A stretch of DNA of 51,675 bases from Candidatus Pelagibacter sp. GTDB lineage: Bacteria; Pseudomonadota; Alphaproteobacteria; Pelagibacterales; Pelagibacteraceae. How positions within the stretch are numbered: the stretch's first letter is position 1; each line of letters opens with the position of its first letter. The notes below the pieces were generated by a model, which was not told the origin of the DNA, did no database searches, and worked only from the letters and a program-made list of their open reading frames with translations. Shown one piece after another: positions 42,180 through 51,618 of this stretch. A program made the translations under genes and the position numbers. The stretch spans positions 1-51,675 of the forward strand of contig JAOOLP010000005.1 of assembly GCA_028408795.1 (NCBI GenBank), read 5' to 3'.

Positions 42180-42199
42180 TTTCTTATATAATTTAAGAA

Positions 42200-42799
42200 A
42201 TGATTCTTTATAAAAAAATTTTATCTATTGGAATTTTTTTCTTATTAGCTGCTTGTTCTTCAATTCCAAAAAATACTCAAAATAGTTGCGCAATATTTGA
42301 AGAAAGATATCTTTGGTATAAACATGCTAAAGCTTCATATGAGAAATGGGGAGCACCTATTCACTTACAACTTGCTTTTGTAAAAAAAGAGAGTGATTTT
42401 AATTGGTTAGCTAAACCTCCTAGGAAAAAATTATTTAAAGTTATACCTTTTAAAAGACCATCTAGTTCTTTTGGCTATTCCCAGGCTGTAAAAGGAACCT
42501 GGGAGCAGTACAAGAGAGAAACAGACAATCCATTAGCAACAAGAGCTCGTTTTAAAGACTCAGTTGATTTTATAGGTTGGTATATTCACAAAACTTCTAA
42601 GATATTAAAAATATCTAAGCAAGATGCCTATAGGCAGTATTTAGCTTATTATAAAGGCTGGGGAGATTATAAAAATTATTCTAAAGACAAAAAAGCTATC
42701 ATTTATGCTAAGTCTGTAAAAGATATGGCAAGTAAATACAGAAAACAGCTTAAGCTTTGTAAAAAAAATTTAGATAAGAATAAATATATTATTTTTTAA
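42200..42799 (+). CDS. Lipoprotein with SLT-type transglycosylase-like domain
   Basis: A 199-residue lipoprotein: a hydrophobic signal ends in the lipobox LLAACSS, with Cys19 as the lipidation site. The remainder resembles the lysozyme-like SLT fold: AFVKKESDFNWLAKP provides the Glu expected for catalysis, followed by SSSFGYSQAVKGTWEQY and YLAYYKGWGDYKN. Such proteins cut peptidoglycan, which would feed the amgK-murU recycling path, though activity is inferred. It follows the nuclease gene by 20 bases and overlaps the end of the RND gene by 11. Confidence 0.8.
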   Translation: MILYKKILSIGIFFLLAACSSIPKNTQNSCAIFEERYLWYKHAKASYEKWGAPIHLQLAFVKKESDFNWLAKPPRKKLFKVIPFKRPSSSFGYSQAVKGTWEQYKRETDNPLATRARFKDSVDFIGWYIHKTSKILKISKQDAYRQYLAYYKGWGDYKNYSKDKKAIIYAKSVKDMASKYRKQLKLCKKNLDKNKYIIF

Positions 42800-45700
42800 G
42801 CTGTTTTTTTAATTCTATTTCAACCGCATCTATTCTCTGAGTTCCTTTACCAACTATAGTATAAACAGTAGGAATTACATATAGAGTAAAAAAAGTTGAG
42901 AACAGCATACCGCCAAATATTGTTATACCAACTGTCAACCTGCTTGCTGCACCTGGACCAGTTCCCAGAATAAGAGGGAGAACACCAATAATTGTAGATA
43001 TACTTGTCATTAAAATTGGCCTTAATCTAATCGAAGCTGCTTCAAAAACTGCAACTTCAAGATTTTTTCCTTCTTTCCTTAATTGATTAGCAAATTCAAC
43101 AATTAAAATTCCATTTTTTGCTGACAAACCAATTAAAATGATCAAAGCAATCTGACTATAAACGTTTAGCGAAGATCCAACCACTAAAAGACCTAATAGG
43201 CCTCCTAGTATTGCCATTGGAACAGTTAACATTATAGTTAATGGATGCCTCCAACTTTCAAATTGTGCGCTCAAAGCTAAATAAGCTGTTATTAAAGCAA
43301 GAGCAAATATCACGTAAAGTTCTGTGTTAGTTTTTTTATATTCTTCACTTTCGCCTTTATAGGCTATTCTAGCTTGCGGAGTATTTTGTTCAACAACCCC
43401 AACTAAAAATTTTAATGCCTCATCTAAAGAATAATCCCCAACGAGTCTTGCTGAAATAGTTACAGCTTTCTGTCTGTTATATCTTGCTAAAAATGGAGAT
43501 TGTCCCTCTTCATTATATGTTACTAAATTAGATACAGAAACGAGTTTTCCATTATTTTTGGATCTGACAAATACTTTACTTATACTATCTGGTTCTTGTC
43601 TATCTTTAATATCTCCTTGTAAGATAATAGAATATTCTTTTCCGTCTTTGGTAAAATTTGTTACTCTTTTTGAACCGAAAATTGTTTCAACAGTTTTTCC
43701 AATATCTTCTGTAGAAACACCTAAATCAGCAGCTTTTTTTTGATCAATCTTAACGTTAAGTTGAGGCTTATTCAAATCAAAGTCATCTTGAATTGATGTT
43801 AGTCCAGGATTTTTCCTCGCTTCTCTCTTAATAATTTCTTTCCACTCAATCAATTGTTTGTAAGTATTTCCTAAAATTACAAATTGAACTGGACTTTCTA
43901 TTCCACCAGTTCTAATCCCTTGAGGCATTATTGGAAAGGCCAATACTCCTGGTACTTTTCCTATTTCACTGAAAGACTCCCTCATAATTTTTACTCCATG
44001 ACGGTCTCTTTTTTTCCAAGGTTCTAAAAGTACAATAATGAAACCACTATTAACCTGTTTTGCAGATTTTCCAAATCCAGGAACTCGCATTATTAACCTT
44101 CTATATTCGCCATTTCCAACTTTTGGTAATAATAATTTTTCAATTTCTTCTGCTCTATCTTTGGTAAAATTAAATCCAGAACTTTGGGGAGCTTTAATTA
44201 TTACAAAAAAAGCACCTCTATCTTCAGGTGCTATCAATTCTTTTTTTGCAAAATTAAAAAAGAAAATAGTAAGAGCTAGCGTACCCAACAAAAAAATTGT
44301 TATTGCTTTTCTTTTTTTAATCCATTCTAGTAATGAAACCTTATATAGGTAAGTTAGATTTTTTAAAAAATTCTCAAATTTAATAACCATTTTTGACTTT
44401 TTCATATTCTTTTGAAGAAACTTGCTAGCTAGCATTGGACTTAATGAGAGAGCAACAAAACTTGAAATAATTACAGCTGAAGCCAGTGTAATTGCTGTCT
44501 GTGTAAACAATACTCCTGTAATTCCTTTAATAAAAATTAAAGGAACAAACACGGCAACTAGAACTACGGTAGTTGCTATGATAGCAAAAGAGACTTGCTT
44601 TGCCCCTTTATAAGCGGCAACTAAAGGAGTGTCGCCTAATTCTATTCTTCTAACTATATTCTCAAGCATTACTATAGCGTCATCAACTACTATCCCGATA
44701 GCAAGCACTAAAGCCATCAAGGTAAATAAATTAATTGAAAAATCAAAAATATAGATTGATAGGAAAGTTGATATCAAAGAGACTGGTAATGCTATCAAAG
44801 GAACTATTAAAGCTCTTATATTACCTAAAAATAAGTATATAATTATTGTAACAAGTATTAATGCAATTATTAAAGTTTTATAAACTTCTTTTATAGCAGT
44901 TTTGATATAATTACTTCTATCAAAAGACACTTCCAAAGTTGTACCCTGAGGTAGACTTGGCTCTAATTCTTTCATTTTTTCTTTAATACCATTAGCAACA
45001 GAAATGGTATTCGCATCTGACTGCTGGTATATTCCAATCCCAACAACTTGTTTACCGTTACCCTTAAAAATAGTTCTCGTTGACTCAGCTCCTAATTCAA
45101 TTCTTGATACATCAGATAAAGTGATTATTGATCCATCCTTAGCCCTTTTTAGTGGTAAATTTTTATAATTATCAACATCTTCATAAGCTTTATCGAGCTT
45201 TATTGTTAAATCTATATCTTTAGACTCAATTCGCCCAGCTGGAAACTCAACATTTTCTTTTCTTAAAACAGCCTCAACTTCTTGTGTTGTCAAATCTCTC
45301 GCAGCTAAAGCTAAGGGGTCTAACCAAACTCGTAAAGAGAGTTCTCTTTGACCTCCAAGTCTAACTCTTCCAACGCCGTCAACGGTAGAAAATGTATCCG
45401 TTAAATACCTATCAGCGTAATCAGTTAACTCTAAGTCCGACATAGTCTCAGAACTAAAAGAGAGCCAAAGAGTAGTTCTCATTTGCCCACTTTGTTTGAA
45501 GATCTCAGGTTGCTCAGCTCCGTCAGGTAAATTATCTAAAACTCTAGAAACTGAACTTCTTACGTCATTGGCAACATCATCAAGATCTAAGTCATTTTCA
45601 AAGGTTAATGTAATTCTCGAACTTTCATCTTCACTAAAAGAGTCAATTGTTTCTAAACCAGGGGTTCCTCCGACAAAGTCTTCTATTTTTTGTGTTATTT

Positions 45701-45884
45701 GGGTATCTACAATTTCAGCAGAGGCACCTTTATATTCTGTTTGTATAGTGACTACAGGCGGTTGAACATCTGGCAATTCATCAGTGGGTATTTCTTGAAA
45801 AGTTACTAATCCAAAAATTACAAGTATTAAACTCATAACAGAAGCAACAACAGGTCTTTTTATAGATAGGTCTGTTAAAAACAT
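42789..45884 (-). CDS. RND-family multidrug efflux permease (HAE1 type)
   Basis: A 1031-residue inner-membrane proton-driven pump of the AcrB/MexF type. It starts MFLTDLSIKRPVVASVMSLI. The porter domain begins IPTDELPDVQPPVVTIQTEY. The proton-relay residues are present: the Asp pair in GIVVDDAIVMLENI and the Lys in GLSAKNGILIVEFA. Two large periplasmic loops and twelve membrane helices fit the family. The adaptor gene is one base upstream on the same strand. No TolC-like outer membrane gene is in the window. The transported compound is unknown. Confidence 0.94.
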   Translation of the reverse strand: MFLTDLSIKRPVVASVMSLILVIFGLVTFQEIPTDELPDVQPPVVTIQTEYKGASAEIVDTQITQKIEDFVGGTPGLETIDSFSEDESSRITLTFENDLDLDDVANDVRSSVSRVLDNLPDGAEQPEIFKQSGQMRTTLWLSFSSETMSDLELTDYADRYLTDTFSTVDGVGRVRLGGQRELSLRVWLDPLALAARDLTTQEVEAVLRKENVEFPAGRIESKDIDLTIKLDKAYEDVDNYKNLPLKRAKDGSIITLSDVSRIELGAESTRTIFKGNGKQVVGIGIYQQSDANTISVANGIKEKMKELEPSLPQGTTLEVSFDRSNYIKTAIKEVYKTLIIALILVTIIIYLFLGNIRALIVPLIALPVSLISTFLSIYIFDFSINLFTLMALVLAIGIVVDDAIVMLENIVRRIELGDTPLVAAYKGAKQVSFAIIATTVVLVAVFVPLIFIKGITGVLFTQTAITLASAVIISSFVALSLSPMLASKFLQKNMKKSKMVIKFENFLKNLTYLYKVSLLEWIKKRKAITIFLLGTLALTIFFFNFAKKELIAPEDRGAFFVIIKAPQSSGFNFTKDRAEEIEKLLLPKVGNGEYRRLIMRVPGFGKSAKQVNSGFIIVLLEPWKKRDRHGVKIMRESFSEIGKVPGVLAFPIMPQGIRTGGIESPVQFVILGNTYKQLIEWKEIIKREARKNPGLTSIQDDFDLNKPQLNVKIDQKKAADLGVSTEDIGKTVETIFGSKRVTNFTKDGKEYSIILQGDIKDRQEPDSISKVFVRSKNNGKLVSVSNLVTYNEEGQSPFLARYNRQKAVTISARLVGDYSLDEALKFLVGVVEQNTPQARIAYKGESEEYKKTNTELYVIFALALITAYLALSAQFESWRHPLTIMLTVPMAILGGLLGLLVVGSSLNVYSQIALIILIGLSAKNGILIVEFANQLRKEGKNLEVAVFEAASIRLRPILMTSISTIIGVLPLILGTGPGAASRLTVGITIFGGMLFSTFFTLYVIPTVYTIVGKGTQRIDAVEIELKKQLKK

Positions 45885-45885
45885 T

Positions 45886-46752
45886 TTAAGGGTTTATAAT
45901 TTTAACTTTTGCTTTATCTCTTACTTTTGATACACCTTCACTTATTACTAAATCACCTTCATTAATTCCTGATATAATTGAAACTTTACCAAAATTTCTT
46001 TTTCCTATTTTAATATCTTTTTTTTCAGCTATTTCATTGTTTACAATGTAAACAAAAGCAGTTTCTCCTTGTATTGTTACAGCGCTCTCAGGAACACCAA
46101 TTTCATCAGTTTCTTCATAAATAATCTTAACAGTCATTAATTGACCCGGTATAATTTCAAATTTTGGATTATCTACTATTACCCTTGTTAAAATGGATCT
46201 TGTAGATGGGTCTATTCGAGAACTAATAGTTTCAATGTTACCTTTAAACACCTTATCAAACGCTGAACTAGTAATTTCTGCTTTTAATCCAGGTTTAAGA
46301 ACCCCTATATAATTTTCAGGAATTTTAATATCTATTATGATTTTTTTTAAATCATCTAAGGTTATTATTAAACTATTTGACCCAAGAACACCTTGAGCAA
46401 TTTCTCTTTTTCCAATTTTACCCTCAAAATCAGCAATTATATTTTTTTCATCTTTAAGTGCAATTATAATTTCACCTTTTTTTACAAATCTATTCTCAAT
46501 ATTTAAATTGCCAACAACATCGTTCTTTGTAACTCTATATGACTTAGATTTTTGAGCAATTGCAGTGCCAAAAGTTTCAATACTTTTATAAAAATTAGAT
46601 TTCTCCACTTCTTTAACAACTACTCCTGGTGCAGGCCTTACACTGAATTTTTTTTGAAAATGCAATCCAACAAAATGACGAGCTGCAATTATTGCAAATA
46701 TAACAATAAAAAATATAGTTAAAAAAGTTTTAAATTTTGTCGATGTTTTCAT
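45886..46752 (-). CDS. RND periplasmic adaptor (membrane fusion protein)
   Basis: A HlyD/AcrA-type adaptor linking the RND pump to an outer membrane channel. I start it at the ATG at 46750-46752 (MKTSTKFKTF), giving 288 residues and placing the membrane anchor near the N-terminus; a longer frame begins inside sseA. A biotinyl-lipoyl-like region (NRFVKKGEIIIALKDEKN), beta-barrel (VPGLKAEITS-like segment LKPGLKAEITSSAFDKVFKG) and membrane-proximal parts are seen. The coiled-coil hairpin is very short, so the protein is below the usual 350-400 residues. It lies two bases after sseA. Confidence 0.87.
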   Translation of the reverse strand: MKTSTKFKTFLTIFFIVIFAIIAARHFVGLHFQKKFSVRPAPGVVVKEVEKSNFYKSIETFGTAIAQKSKSYRVTKNDVVGNLNIENRFVKKGEIIIALKDEKNIIADFEGKIGKREIAQGVLGSNSLIITLDDLKKIIIDIKIPENYIGVLKPGLKAEITSSAFDKVFKGNIETISSRIDPSTRSILTRVIVDNPKFEIIPGQLMTVKIIYEETDEIGVPESAVTIQGETAFVYIVNNEIAEKKDIKIGKRNFGKVSIISGINEGDLVISEGVSKVRDKAKVKIINP

Positions 46753-46754
46753 TA

Positions 46755-47570
46755 TTATTTTAATCCGTACTCTGCCCAAGAGCCATCATAGATAACTGGC
46801 TTTTTACCACTTATGATAGAATTAGCTAGACCTAAAACACACGCAGTAATGCCTGATCCGCAAGTAAATGCAAGGTTTTTGTTAATGTCAATTCTGTGTT
46901 TTTTAAAAATATCAATTAATTTATTTTTTTCCTTAAAAGTTTTATCTGATTTATTAATCAATTCAATAAAAGGAAGGTTTTTAGATCCTTTAATATTTCC
47001 ACTTTTAAGTTCTTTTCTAAACTCAGGTTGCTCACCCTGAAATCTTTCTTTACTTCTAGCATCTACTAATTCGAAAACTTTATTTTTAATATTCGAGTCA
47101 ATCTGATTTTTATTTAAAACTAGAGAAGAATTCTCAGTAGCTTGATAACTACTGTATTCAAAATTTTTAATTTCTTTAAAAGTTGACCTTTTTTCCTCAA
47201 TCCATTTTTTAAGACCCCCATCTAAAATGGATATCAAGTTCGAATTGTGACCAAAATATAAAAAATTATACCAAACACGACATGAACTAATTACATCAGA
47301 ATTATCATAAATAATTACATGATCTGAATTATTTATACCGTATTTTGACAATATTTTTTCCCAATCTTCTTTATTTGTGAGCATATGAGGTAATGAAGAA
47401 TTTTGATTAGAGTTTTTATCAATATCAAAAAAACTGGAATTCTTTATATGACTCTCCTTATATTCTTGAAATGCATTTCTCTTAGCCACAGGAAGATGCC
47501 AGCTCGCATCAAATATTCTTACGTTTTCTAAATTTTTATCTAACCATTCAGTTGATACCAAAGATTTCAT
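46755..47570 (-). CDS. sseA: 3-mercaptopyruvate/thiosulfate sulfurtransferase (tandem rhodanese)
   Basis: Transfers sulfur from 3-mercaptopyruvate or thiosulfate to an acceptor. The 271-residue protein has two rhodanese domains: an inactive one (about 1-130, WLDKNLENVRIFDASWHLP) and an active one (about 160-271). The catalytic loop is CGSGITACVLGL; CGSG rather than CRKG-type favours mercaptopyruvate. The VDARSKERFQGEQPEFR segment is also typical. It overlaps msrA by 4 bases and is followed by the RND adaptor. Confidence 0.9.
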   Translation of the reverse strand: MKSLVSTEWLDKNLENVRIFDASWHLPVAKRNAFQEYKESHIKNSSFFDIDKNSNQNSSLPHMLTNKEDWEKILSKYGINNSDHVIIYDNSDVISSCRVWYNFLYFGHNSNLISILDGGLKKWIEEKRSTFKEIKNFEYSSYQATENSSLVLNKNQIDSNIKNKVFELVDARSKERFQGEQPEFRKELKSGNIKGSKNLPFIELINKSDKTFKEKNKLIDIFKKHRIDINKNLAFTCGSGITACVLGLANSIISGKKPVIYDGSWAEYGLK

Positions 47571-48016
47571 ATACTTTTCTTTTCAATATATCTTTGATGA
47601 TACTCTTCAGCCTTACAATAATTTTTAATTTTTGAAATATTGGTTTGAATTTTGCCATTAAACTCAGGATTTTTTTCACTTAGGGTTTCCTCAGCAACCT
47701 TTTTTTGTTCATCAGTCTCGTAAAAAATTTCGCTTCTATACTGAGTACCAACATCTGGATATTGCATATCTTTTTGCGTCGGATCGTGCATCTTAAAAAA
47801 TAAATCTAATATCTTCTTAAATGGAATTATTTTTTCGTCATAGGTTAGTCTTACTACCTCTGCGTGACCAGTGTTTCCAGTACAAACCTCCTCGTAAGTT
47901 ACTTCAGATTTTTGTCCTCCAGCGTAACCAACCTCAGTCTGAGTAATACCTGGTTTATTCTTAAAGTTTTCCTCAGGTTTCCAAAAACATCCTAGAGCTA
48001 GTGTACATTTCTGCAT
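47567..48016 (-). CDS. msrA: Peptide methionine sulfoxide reductase MsrA
   Basis: Reduces the S-form of methionine sulfoxide in proteins, repairing oxidative damage. The 149-residue protein has the catalytic GCFWKPEENF near the N-terminus (family GCFWG/C), followed by TEVGYAGG, GHAEVVRLTYDEK, DPTQKDMQYPDVGTQYRS and the C-terminal EEYHQRY. It is on the short side for MsrA. It is first in a run msrA-sseA-adaptor-pump, all tightly packed on the minus strand. It diverges from the DMT transporter gene. Confidence 0.94.
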   Translation of the reverse strand: MQKCTLALGCFWKPEENFKNKPGITQTEVGYAGGQKSEVTYEEVCTGNTGHAEVVRLTYDEKIIPFKKILDLFFKMHDPTQKDMQYPDVGTQYRSEIFYETDEQKKVAEETLSEKNPEFNGKIQTNISKIKNYCKAEEYHQRYIEKKSI

Positions 48017-48053
48017 AAGTTATTTAATATATTTCAGACTGGAGAATAATAAA

Positions 48054-48935
48054 TTGTTAACTCAAAATCAAATAGGCGTATTGTACATGGTTGGAAGTGT
48101 TATTTGCTTCTCTATAATGGATATCTGCGTTAAGTGGTTAAACTACTATCCAATTGGGCAAGTCCTTTTTTTAAGATTTTTTATTGGGTTCATTCCAATT
48201 TTTTTTATAATACCAAAAGATAAACTATTCTCTTTTTACAAAACTTCACGTCCCGGTCTTCATGCCTTCAGAGCTGTAACTGGCGCTTTAGCAATAATTG
48301 CATTATTTTTTGGTCTAAGAGAACTACCATTGGCAGATGTAGTTTCGTTAACTTTTGGAGGACCAATATTCGTTACAATAGCATCTATTATTTTTCTATC
48401 AGAAAGAGTAGGAATTAAAAGATGGTTAGCAGTATTATTAGGATTTTTAGGAATGCTTTTAATCGTACAGCCTGCTTTCATAGATTTAAATTATTATTAC
48501 ATTACTCCTATTATTTTCTGCATCTTTTTTGCATGTGTAGCTATCAGTGTAAGATCCCTTTCCAAAACCGAAGCTAATTACACGATCGCCTTTTATTTTA
48601 CACTACTTTGTACTTTACTAGGCTTAAGTACAATTTTATTTAGCGATTGGATAATGCCAACACCTCTAGATTTTTTATTGTTTTGTATACTTGGATTATG
48701 TGGAAGCGTAGCCAATCTATTGTTGACACAAAGCTATAGATTGGCAGAGGCGTCACTGGTAACTCCAATTAAATATTTAAGTTTGGTATTTGCTATTATT
48801 TTTGGCTTTTTCATTTGGAGTGAGGTTCCTAAAATTCTGACTTTATTAGGAGCTGCATTAGTCATAACTAGCTCTTTGATTATTTTCATGAGAGAGAATA
48901 AATTAAAAAAACAAATAGTTACTCCACGAACATGA
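48054..48935 (+). CDS. EamA/DMT-family transporter
   Basis: A 293-residue inner-membrane transporter with about ten predicted helices arranged as two EamA repeats (about 5-140 and 150-280). Family marks are GSVICFSIMDICVKWL in helix 1, FRAVTGALAIIALFFGLREL and the C-terminal repeat PIKYLSLVFAIIFGFFIW. Relatives carry metabolites or drugs; the substrate is not predictable. The start is TTG at 48054, supported by GGAG at 48041-48044 nine bases upstream. An ATG eleven codons later would cut into the first helix. Confidence 0.85.
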   Translation: MLTQNQIGVLYMVGSVICFSIMDICVKWLNYYPIGQVLFLRFFIGFIPIFFIIPKDKLFSFYKTSRPGLHAFRAVTGALAIIALFFGLRELPLADVVSLTFGGPIFVTIASIIFLSERVGIKRWLAVLLGFLGMLLIVQPAFIDLNYYYITPIIFCIFFACVAISVRSLSKTEANYTIAFYFTLLCTLLGLSTILFSDWIMPTPLDFLLFCILGLCGSVANLLLTQSYRLAEASLVTPIKYLSLVFAIIFGFFIWSEVPKILTLLGAALVITSSLIIFMRENKLKKQIVTPRT

Positions 48936-49558
48936 GCAGACCCCCCAAATATTGGGCTAAGGCAAAAAAAATTTTATCGAAAAAAGATAAAGTTATGAAA
49001 AAGCTAATTACAAGCTACAAAGATGGAAATCTTAAAACACGTAACGATGTTTTTTTCTCTCTTTGTAAAAGTATAATAGGACAACAAATTAGTGTGGCGG
49101 CTGCGAACTCTGTTTTTTTAAGGTTCCAAAAAAAATGTAATAATAAAATTAATGCTAAAACGGTAAATAAATTATCATTTAGTAGCTTAAAAAGTTGTGG
49201 TTTGAGCAGACAAAAAGTAAGAGGAATAAAAGATTTAGCTAAAAGAATACTAAATAAAACTTTTAAACCGAGTTTGATAAAAAAAATGACAGATGAGGAG
49301 GCTATTGAATATTTGTCTGATTTAAAACAAATTGGAACATGGTCAGCTGAGATGATACTGCTTTTTACTTTTAATCGCTCAAATATTTGGCCCCTTCAAG
49401 ATATAGGATTACTTAGAGCGATTTCAAATAATTATAAAAAGAAATACTTTCCGCCAAAAAAATTTCTAGAAAAGCTTTATAAAAGATTTACACCTTACTG
49501 TTCTGTAGCAACTTGGTATTTGTGGAGATCTATAGATAACGAACCTATACAGTACTAG
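48932..49558 (+). CDS. DNA-3-methyladenine glycosylase II-like (AlkA, HhH-GPD)
   Basis: A 208-residue base-excision DNA glycosylase of the HhH-GPD superfamily, probably removing alkylated purines. Visible marks are SLCKSIIGQQISVAAA (family QQISxxAA), the helix-hairpin-helix segment LSDLKQIGTWSAEMILLFTF, and the catalytic Asp in WPLQDIGLLRAI. No iron-sulfur cysteine cluster is present, which excludes the Nth/MutY group. It overlaps the DMT gene by 4 bases. The N-terminal extension of long AlkA proteins is missing, as in many short relatives. Confidence 0.88.
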   Translation: MSRPPKYWAKAKKILSKKDKVMKKLITSYKDGNLKTRNDVFFSLCKSIIGQQISVAAANSVFLRFQKKCNNKINAKTVNKLSFSSLKSCGLSRQKVRGIKDLAKRILNKTFKPSLIKKMTDEEAIEYLSDLKQIGTWSAEMILLFTFNRSNIWPLQDIGLLRAISNNYKKKYFPPKKFLEKLYKRFTPYCSVATWYLWRSIDNEPIQY

Positions 49559-49619
49559 AAACCCTCAACAATTAGGAAATGTCTATTTACAACTCCTTTA
49601 AAATAATTTAGTTTTTTCT

Positions 49620-50144
49620 ATGGCTGAGAAACTTATCATAGACTGGAAAGAATATAATCTAATTACAGAAAAGTTAGCAATTCAAATTCATCAAAGTGGA
49701 TATAAGCCAGATATGCTCATCGGAATAATGAGAGGTGGAGCACCTATCATTGATGTTCTCAGTAGAATTTTTAAATTAAAATGTGCCTATTTGGCTGTGG
49801 AATCTTACTCAGGTAAAGGAGTTGAGGATCAACAAGGGGAACTAGTATTTTCGAGAGAAATGAGCTCTACAGTTCAAGACATGAAAGGAAATATTCTTTT
49901 ATGTGATGATTTATCTGACACAGGGGTAACATTAAACAAAAGTATTGATTGGTTAAAAAACTATCCTCCTCTTAAAGGAAATATTAAAGATATAAAAACA
50001 GCTGTGCTTTGGAAAAAAAAAGACTCAACTTTTGAACCAGATTTCTGCGCACAAAAATTAGATGGCAATCCCTGGATTGTTCAACCTTTCGAGCGATATG
50101 AGGAAATTAGAGTGGAAGACTTAGTTAAAAAACATAGTAGTTAA
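49620..50144 (+). CDS. Purine-type phosphoribosyltransferase (Gpt-like)
   Basis: A 174-residue PRTase that should turn a free purine base (guanine, xanthine or hypoxanthine) into its nucleotide using PRPP. The PRPP-binding motif is NILLCDDLSDTGVTLN, and the pyrophosphate loop is MRGGAPIIDVLSR. The C-terminal segment WIVQPFERYEE fits xanthine-guanine type enzymes. The substrate is inferred. The convergent purine permease gene ends 31 bases away across a shared terminator, so uptake and salvage genes sit side by side. Confidence 0.85.
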   Translation: MAEKLIIDWKEYNLITEKLAIQIHQSGYKPDMLIGIMRGGAPIIDVLSRIFKLKCAYLAVESYSGKGVEDQQGELVFSREMSSTVQDMKGNILLCDDLSDTGVTLNKSIDWLKNYPPLKGNIKDIKTAVLWKKKDSTFEPDFCAQKLDGNPWIVQPFERYEEIRVEDLVKKHSS

Positions 50145-50146
50145 TA

Positions 50147-50168
50147 AGGGCCAGCCTTAACTGGCCCT
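50147..50168. terminator. Convergent GC-rich terminator hairpin
   Basis: A perfect 8-bp stem (AGGGCCAG at 50147-50154, CTGGCCCT at 50161-50168) with a 6-base loop sits between the converging phosphoribosyltransferase and permease genes. It stands out for its GC content in this AT-rich DNA. The T-tracts are weak on both strands, so it may also act as an RNA 3' end stabiliser. Confidence 0.75.
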
Positions 50169-50175
50169 CAAATTT

Positions 50176-51486
50176 CTAAGCTACGTAAAAACTTAATACA
50201 CTTGCTGCTGCAATTACCCAAATTGCAGGTGAAGTTTTACCAAACTTACCAGTGAAAATTCTTATTAATGCATACGCAATGAAAGCTAAAGCAATACCAT
50301 TACTAATACTGTAAGTAAGTGGCATTACAATCATTGCAAGTACAGCTGGACCAGACTCAGCTATATCGTTCCAATCGATATCTGTAATATTTCTTACAAA
50401 TAAAATTGCAACATATAGTAAAGCTGCGCCATCTATTTCTTTTGGCAAGCTTGTTGCTAAAGGTGCAAAGAATAAACAAGCTAAGAACAAAACACCAATG
50501 ACTAAAGAAGTCATTCCAGTTCTTCCGCCTGCTTTTACTCCAGAACCAGACTCAACATAGCTTGTAACAGTCGTTGTACCCATCATAGACCCAGCAACTG
50601 TTCCAACACTGTCAGCTAACATCGCTTTATCAATATCCTGGACTTTACCTTTTCTATCTACTTTTCCTGCAACATTAGCCACTGAAGTTAATGTTCCTGC
50701 TGTATCAAAAAAGTCGATGAATAATAAAGTAAAAACAATTGAAGCCATACCTGCAGAGAATGCAGCTCTTAGATCAAACTCAAATAGATATGTCATTGGA
50801 GGAATTGATCCCACAACTCCATTAAATTTAGCTAAGCCAGTTGCCCATGCAATAATACTAAAAAGTAAAATACCTATTATAATATTTCCTTTTACCTTCA
50901 TTTTTTCTAGAACAATCATGAACACAAAGGCTGCGCATGCTAGAAGCACTAACTTATTTTTAATGTCACCTAAAGTAACTAACGTTACAGGGTGATCACC
51001 TACTACTCCCATTATTTCTAAACCAATGATTGCTAAGAACAATCCGATACCAGCACCAATACCAAGTTTCAAACTCTTAGGAATCGAGTTAATTAACCAC
51101 GCTCTTAATGGTGTTAAAGAAATTGCTAAGAAGATTACTCCAGCAACAAGCACAGCTCCTAAGGCTGCTTGAGGCGTATAACCTTGTCCAGCAACAACGC
51201 CATAAGCAACAAATGCGTTGATACCCATTCCTGGTGCTAATCCTACCGGCCAAGTTTTTCCATGAAATGCCATGATAAAACAAGCTACGGCGGTCGCTAA
51301 AATTGTTGCAGTGAATACTGCTCCAAAATCAAAAAAACCTTTTTCTGTTCCAGCGAATTCACCAGAAAGAATAAAAGGATTTAAAAACATGATATAGGCC
51401 ATTGTTAAAAAGGTAGTTACCCCTGCAATTACTTCAGTTTTAAAATTAGTTTTATTTTTTTTGTACTCAAAATATTTTTCCATCAT
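50176..51486 (-). CDS. NCS2-type purine permease (AzgA/PbuG-like)
   Basis: A membrane transporter for adenine, guanine or hypoxanthine, driven by protons. The start at 51484-51486 is chosen because GGAGGA (51493-51498 region, minus strand) lies 6 bases upstream, giving 436 residues. AzgA-type marks include VIAGVTTFLTMAYIMFLNP near the N-terminus, GLAPGMGINAFVAYG, GAGIGLFLAIIGLEIMG, TLLFIDFFDTAGTLTSVANVAG and GTTTVTSYVESGSG. About twelve membrane helices are predicted. It shares the terminator at 50147-50168 with the phosphoribosyltransferase. No purine riboswitch was recognised in its leader. Confidence 0.92.
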   Translation of the reverse strand: MMEKYFEYKKNKTNFKTEVIAGVTTFLTMAYIMFLNPFILSGEFAGTEKGFFDFGAVFTATILATAVACFIMAFHGKTWPVGLAPGMGINAFVAYGVVAGQGYTPQAALGAVLVAGVIFLAISLTPLRAWLINSIPKSLKLGIGAGIGLFLAIIGLEIMGVVGDHPVTLVTLGDIKNKLVLLACAAFVFMIVLEKMKVKGNIIIGILLFSIIAWATGLAKFNGVVGSIPPMTYLFEFDLRAAFSAGMASIVFTLLFIDFFDTAGTLTSVANVAGKVDRKGKVQDIDKAMLADSVGTVAGSMMGTTTVTSYVESGSGVKAGGRTGMTSLVIGVLFLACLFFAPLATSLPKEIDGAALLYVAILFVRNITDIDWNDIAESGPAVLAMIVMPLTYSISNGIALAFIAYALIRIFTGKFGKTSPAIWVIAAASVLSFYVA

Positions 51487-51618
51487 AAAAAGTCCTCCAG
51501 TTGCCTTTAAATACTCCAATTTGCTAATAAAATCCTTTTAAAAATGTTACTAGCCATTATTTTACAACCTGAAGGTAATATTTCTGTTTATAAGTATAAG
51601 GTGTAGAATAAAAATTTT

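Noticed and set aside
42179..42201. 8-bp hairpin (TTTCTTA/TAAGAAA type) before the SLT-like lipoprotein
   Set aside because: Almost pure A-T pairs with a 7-base loop; such stems are expected often by chance at this composition.
46753..46779. Longer start for the RND adaptor inside sseA
   Set aside because: The extra nine residues precede a good membrane anchor start and would lie within the sseA coding end; the ATG at 46752 fits better.
51487..51618. Purine riboswitch upstream of the AzgA-like permease
   Set aside because: The conserved loop and core bases of the purine aptamer were not found.
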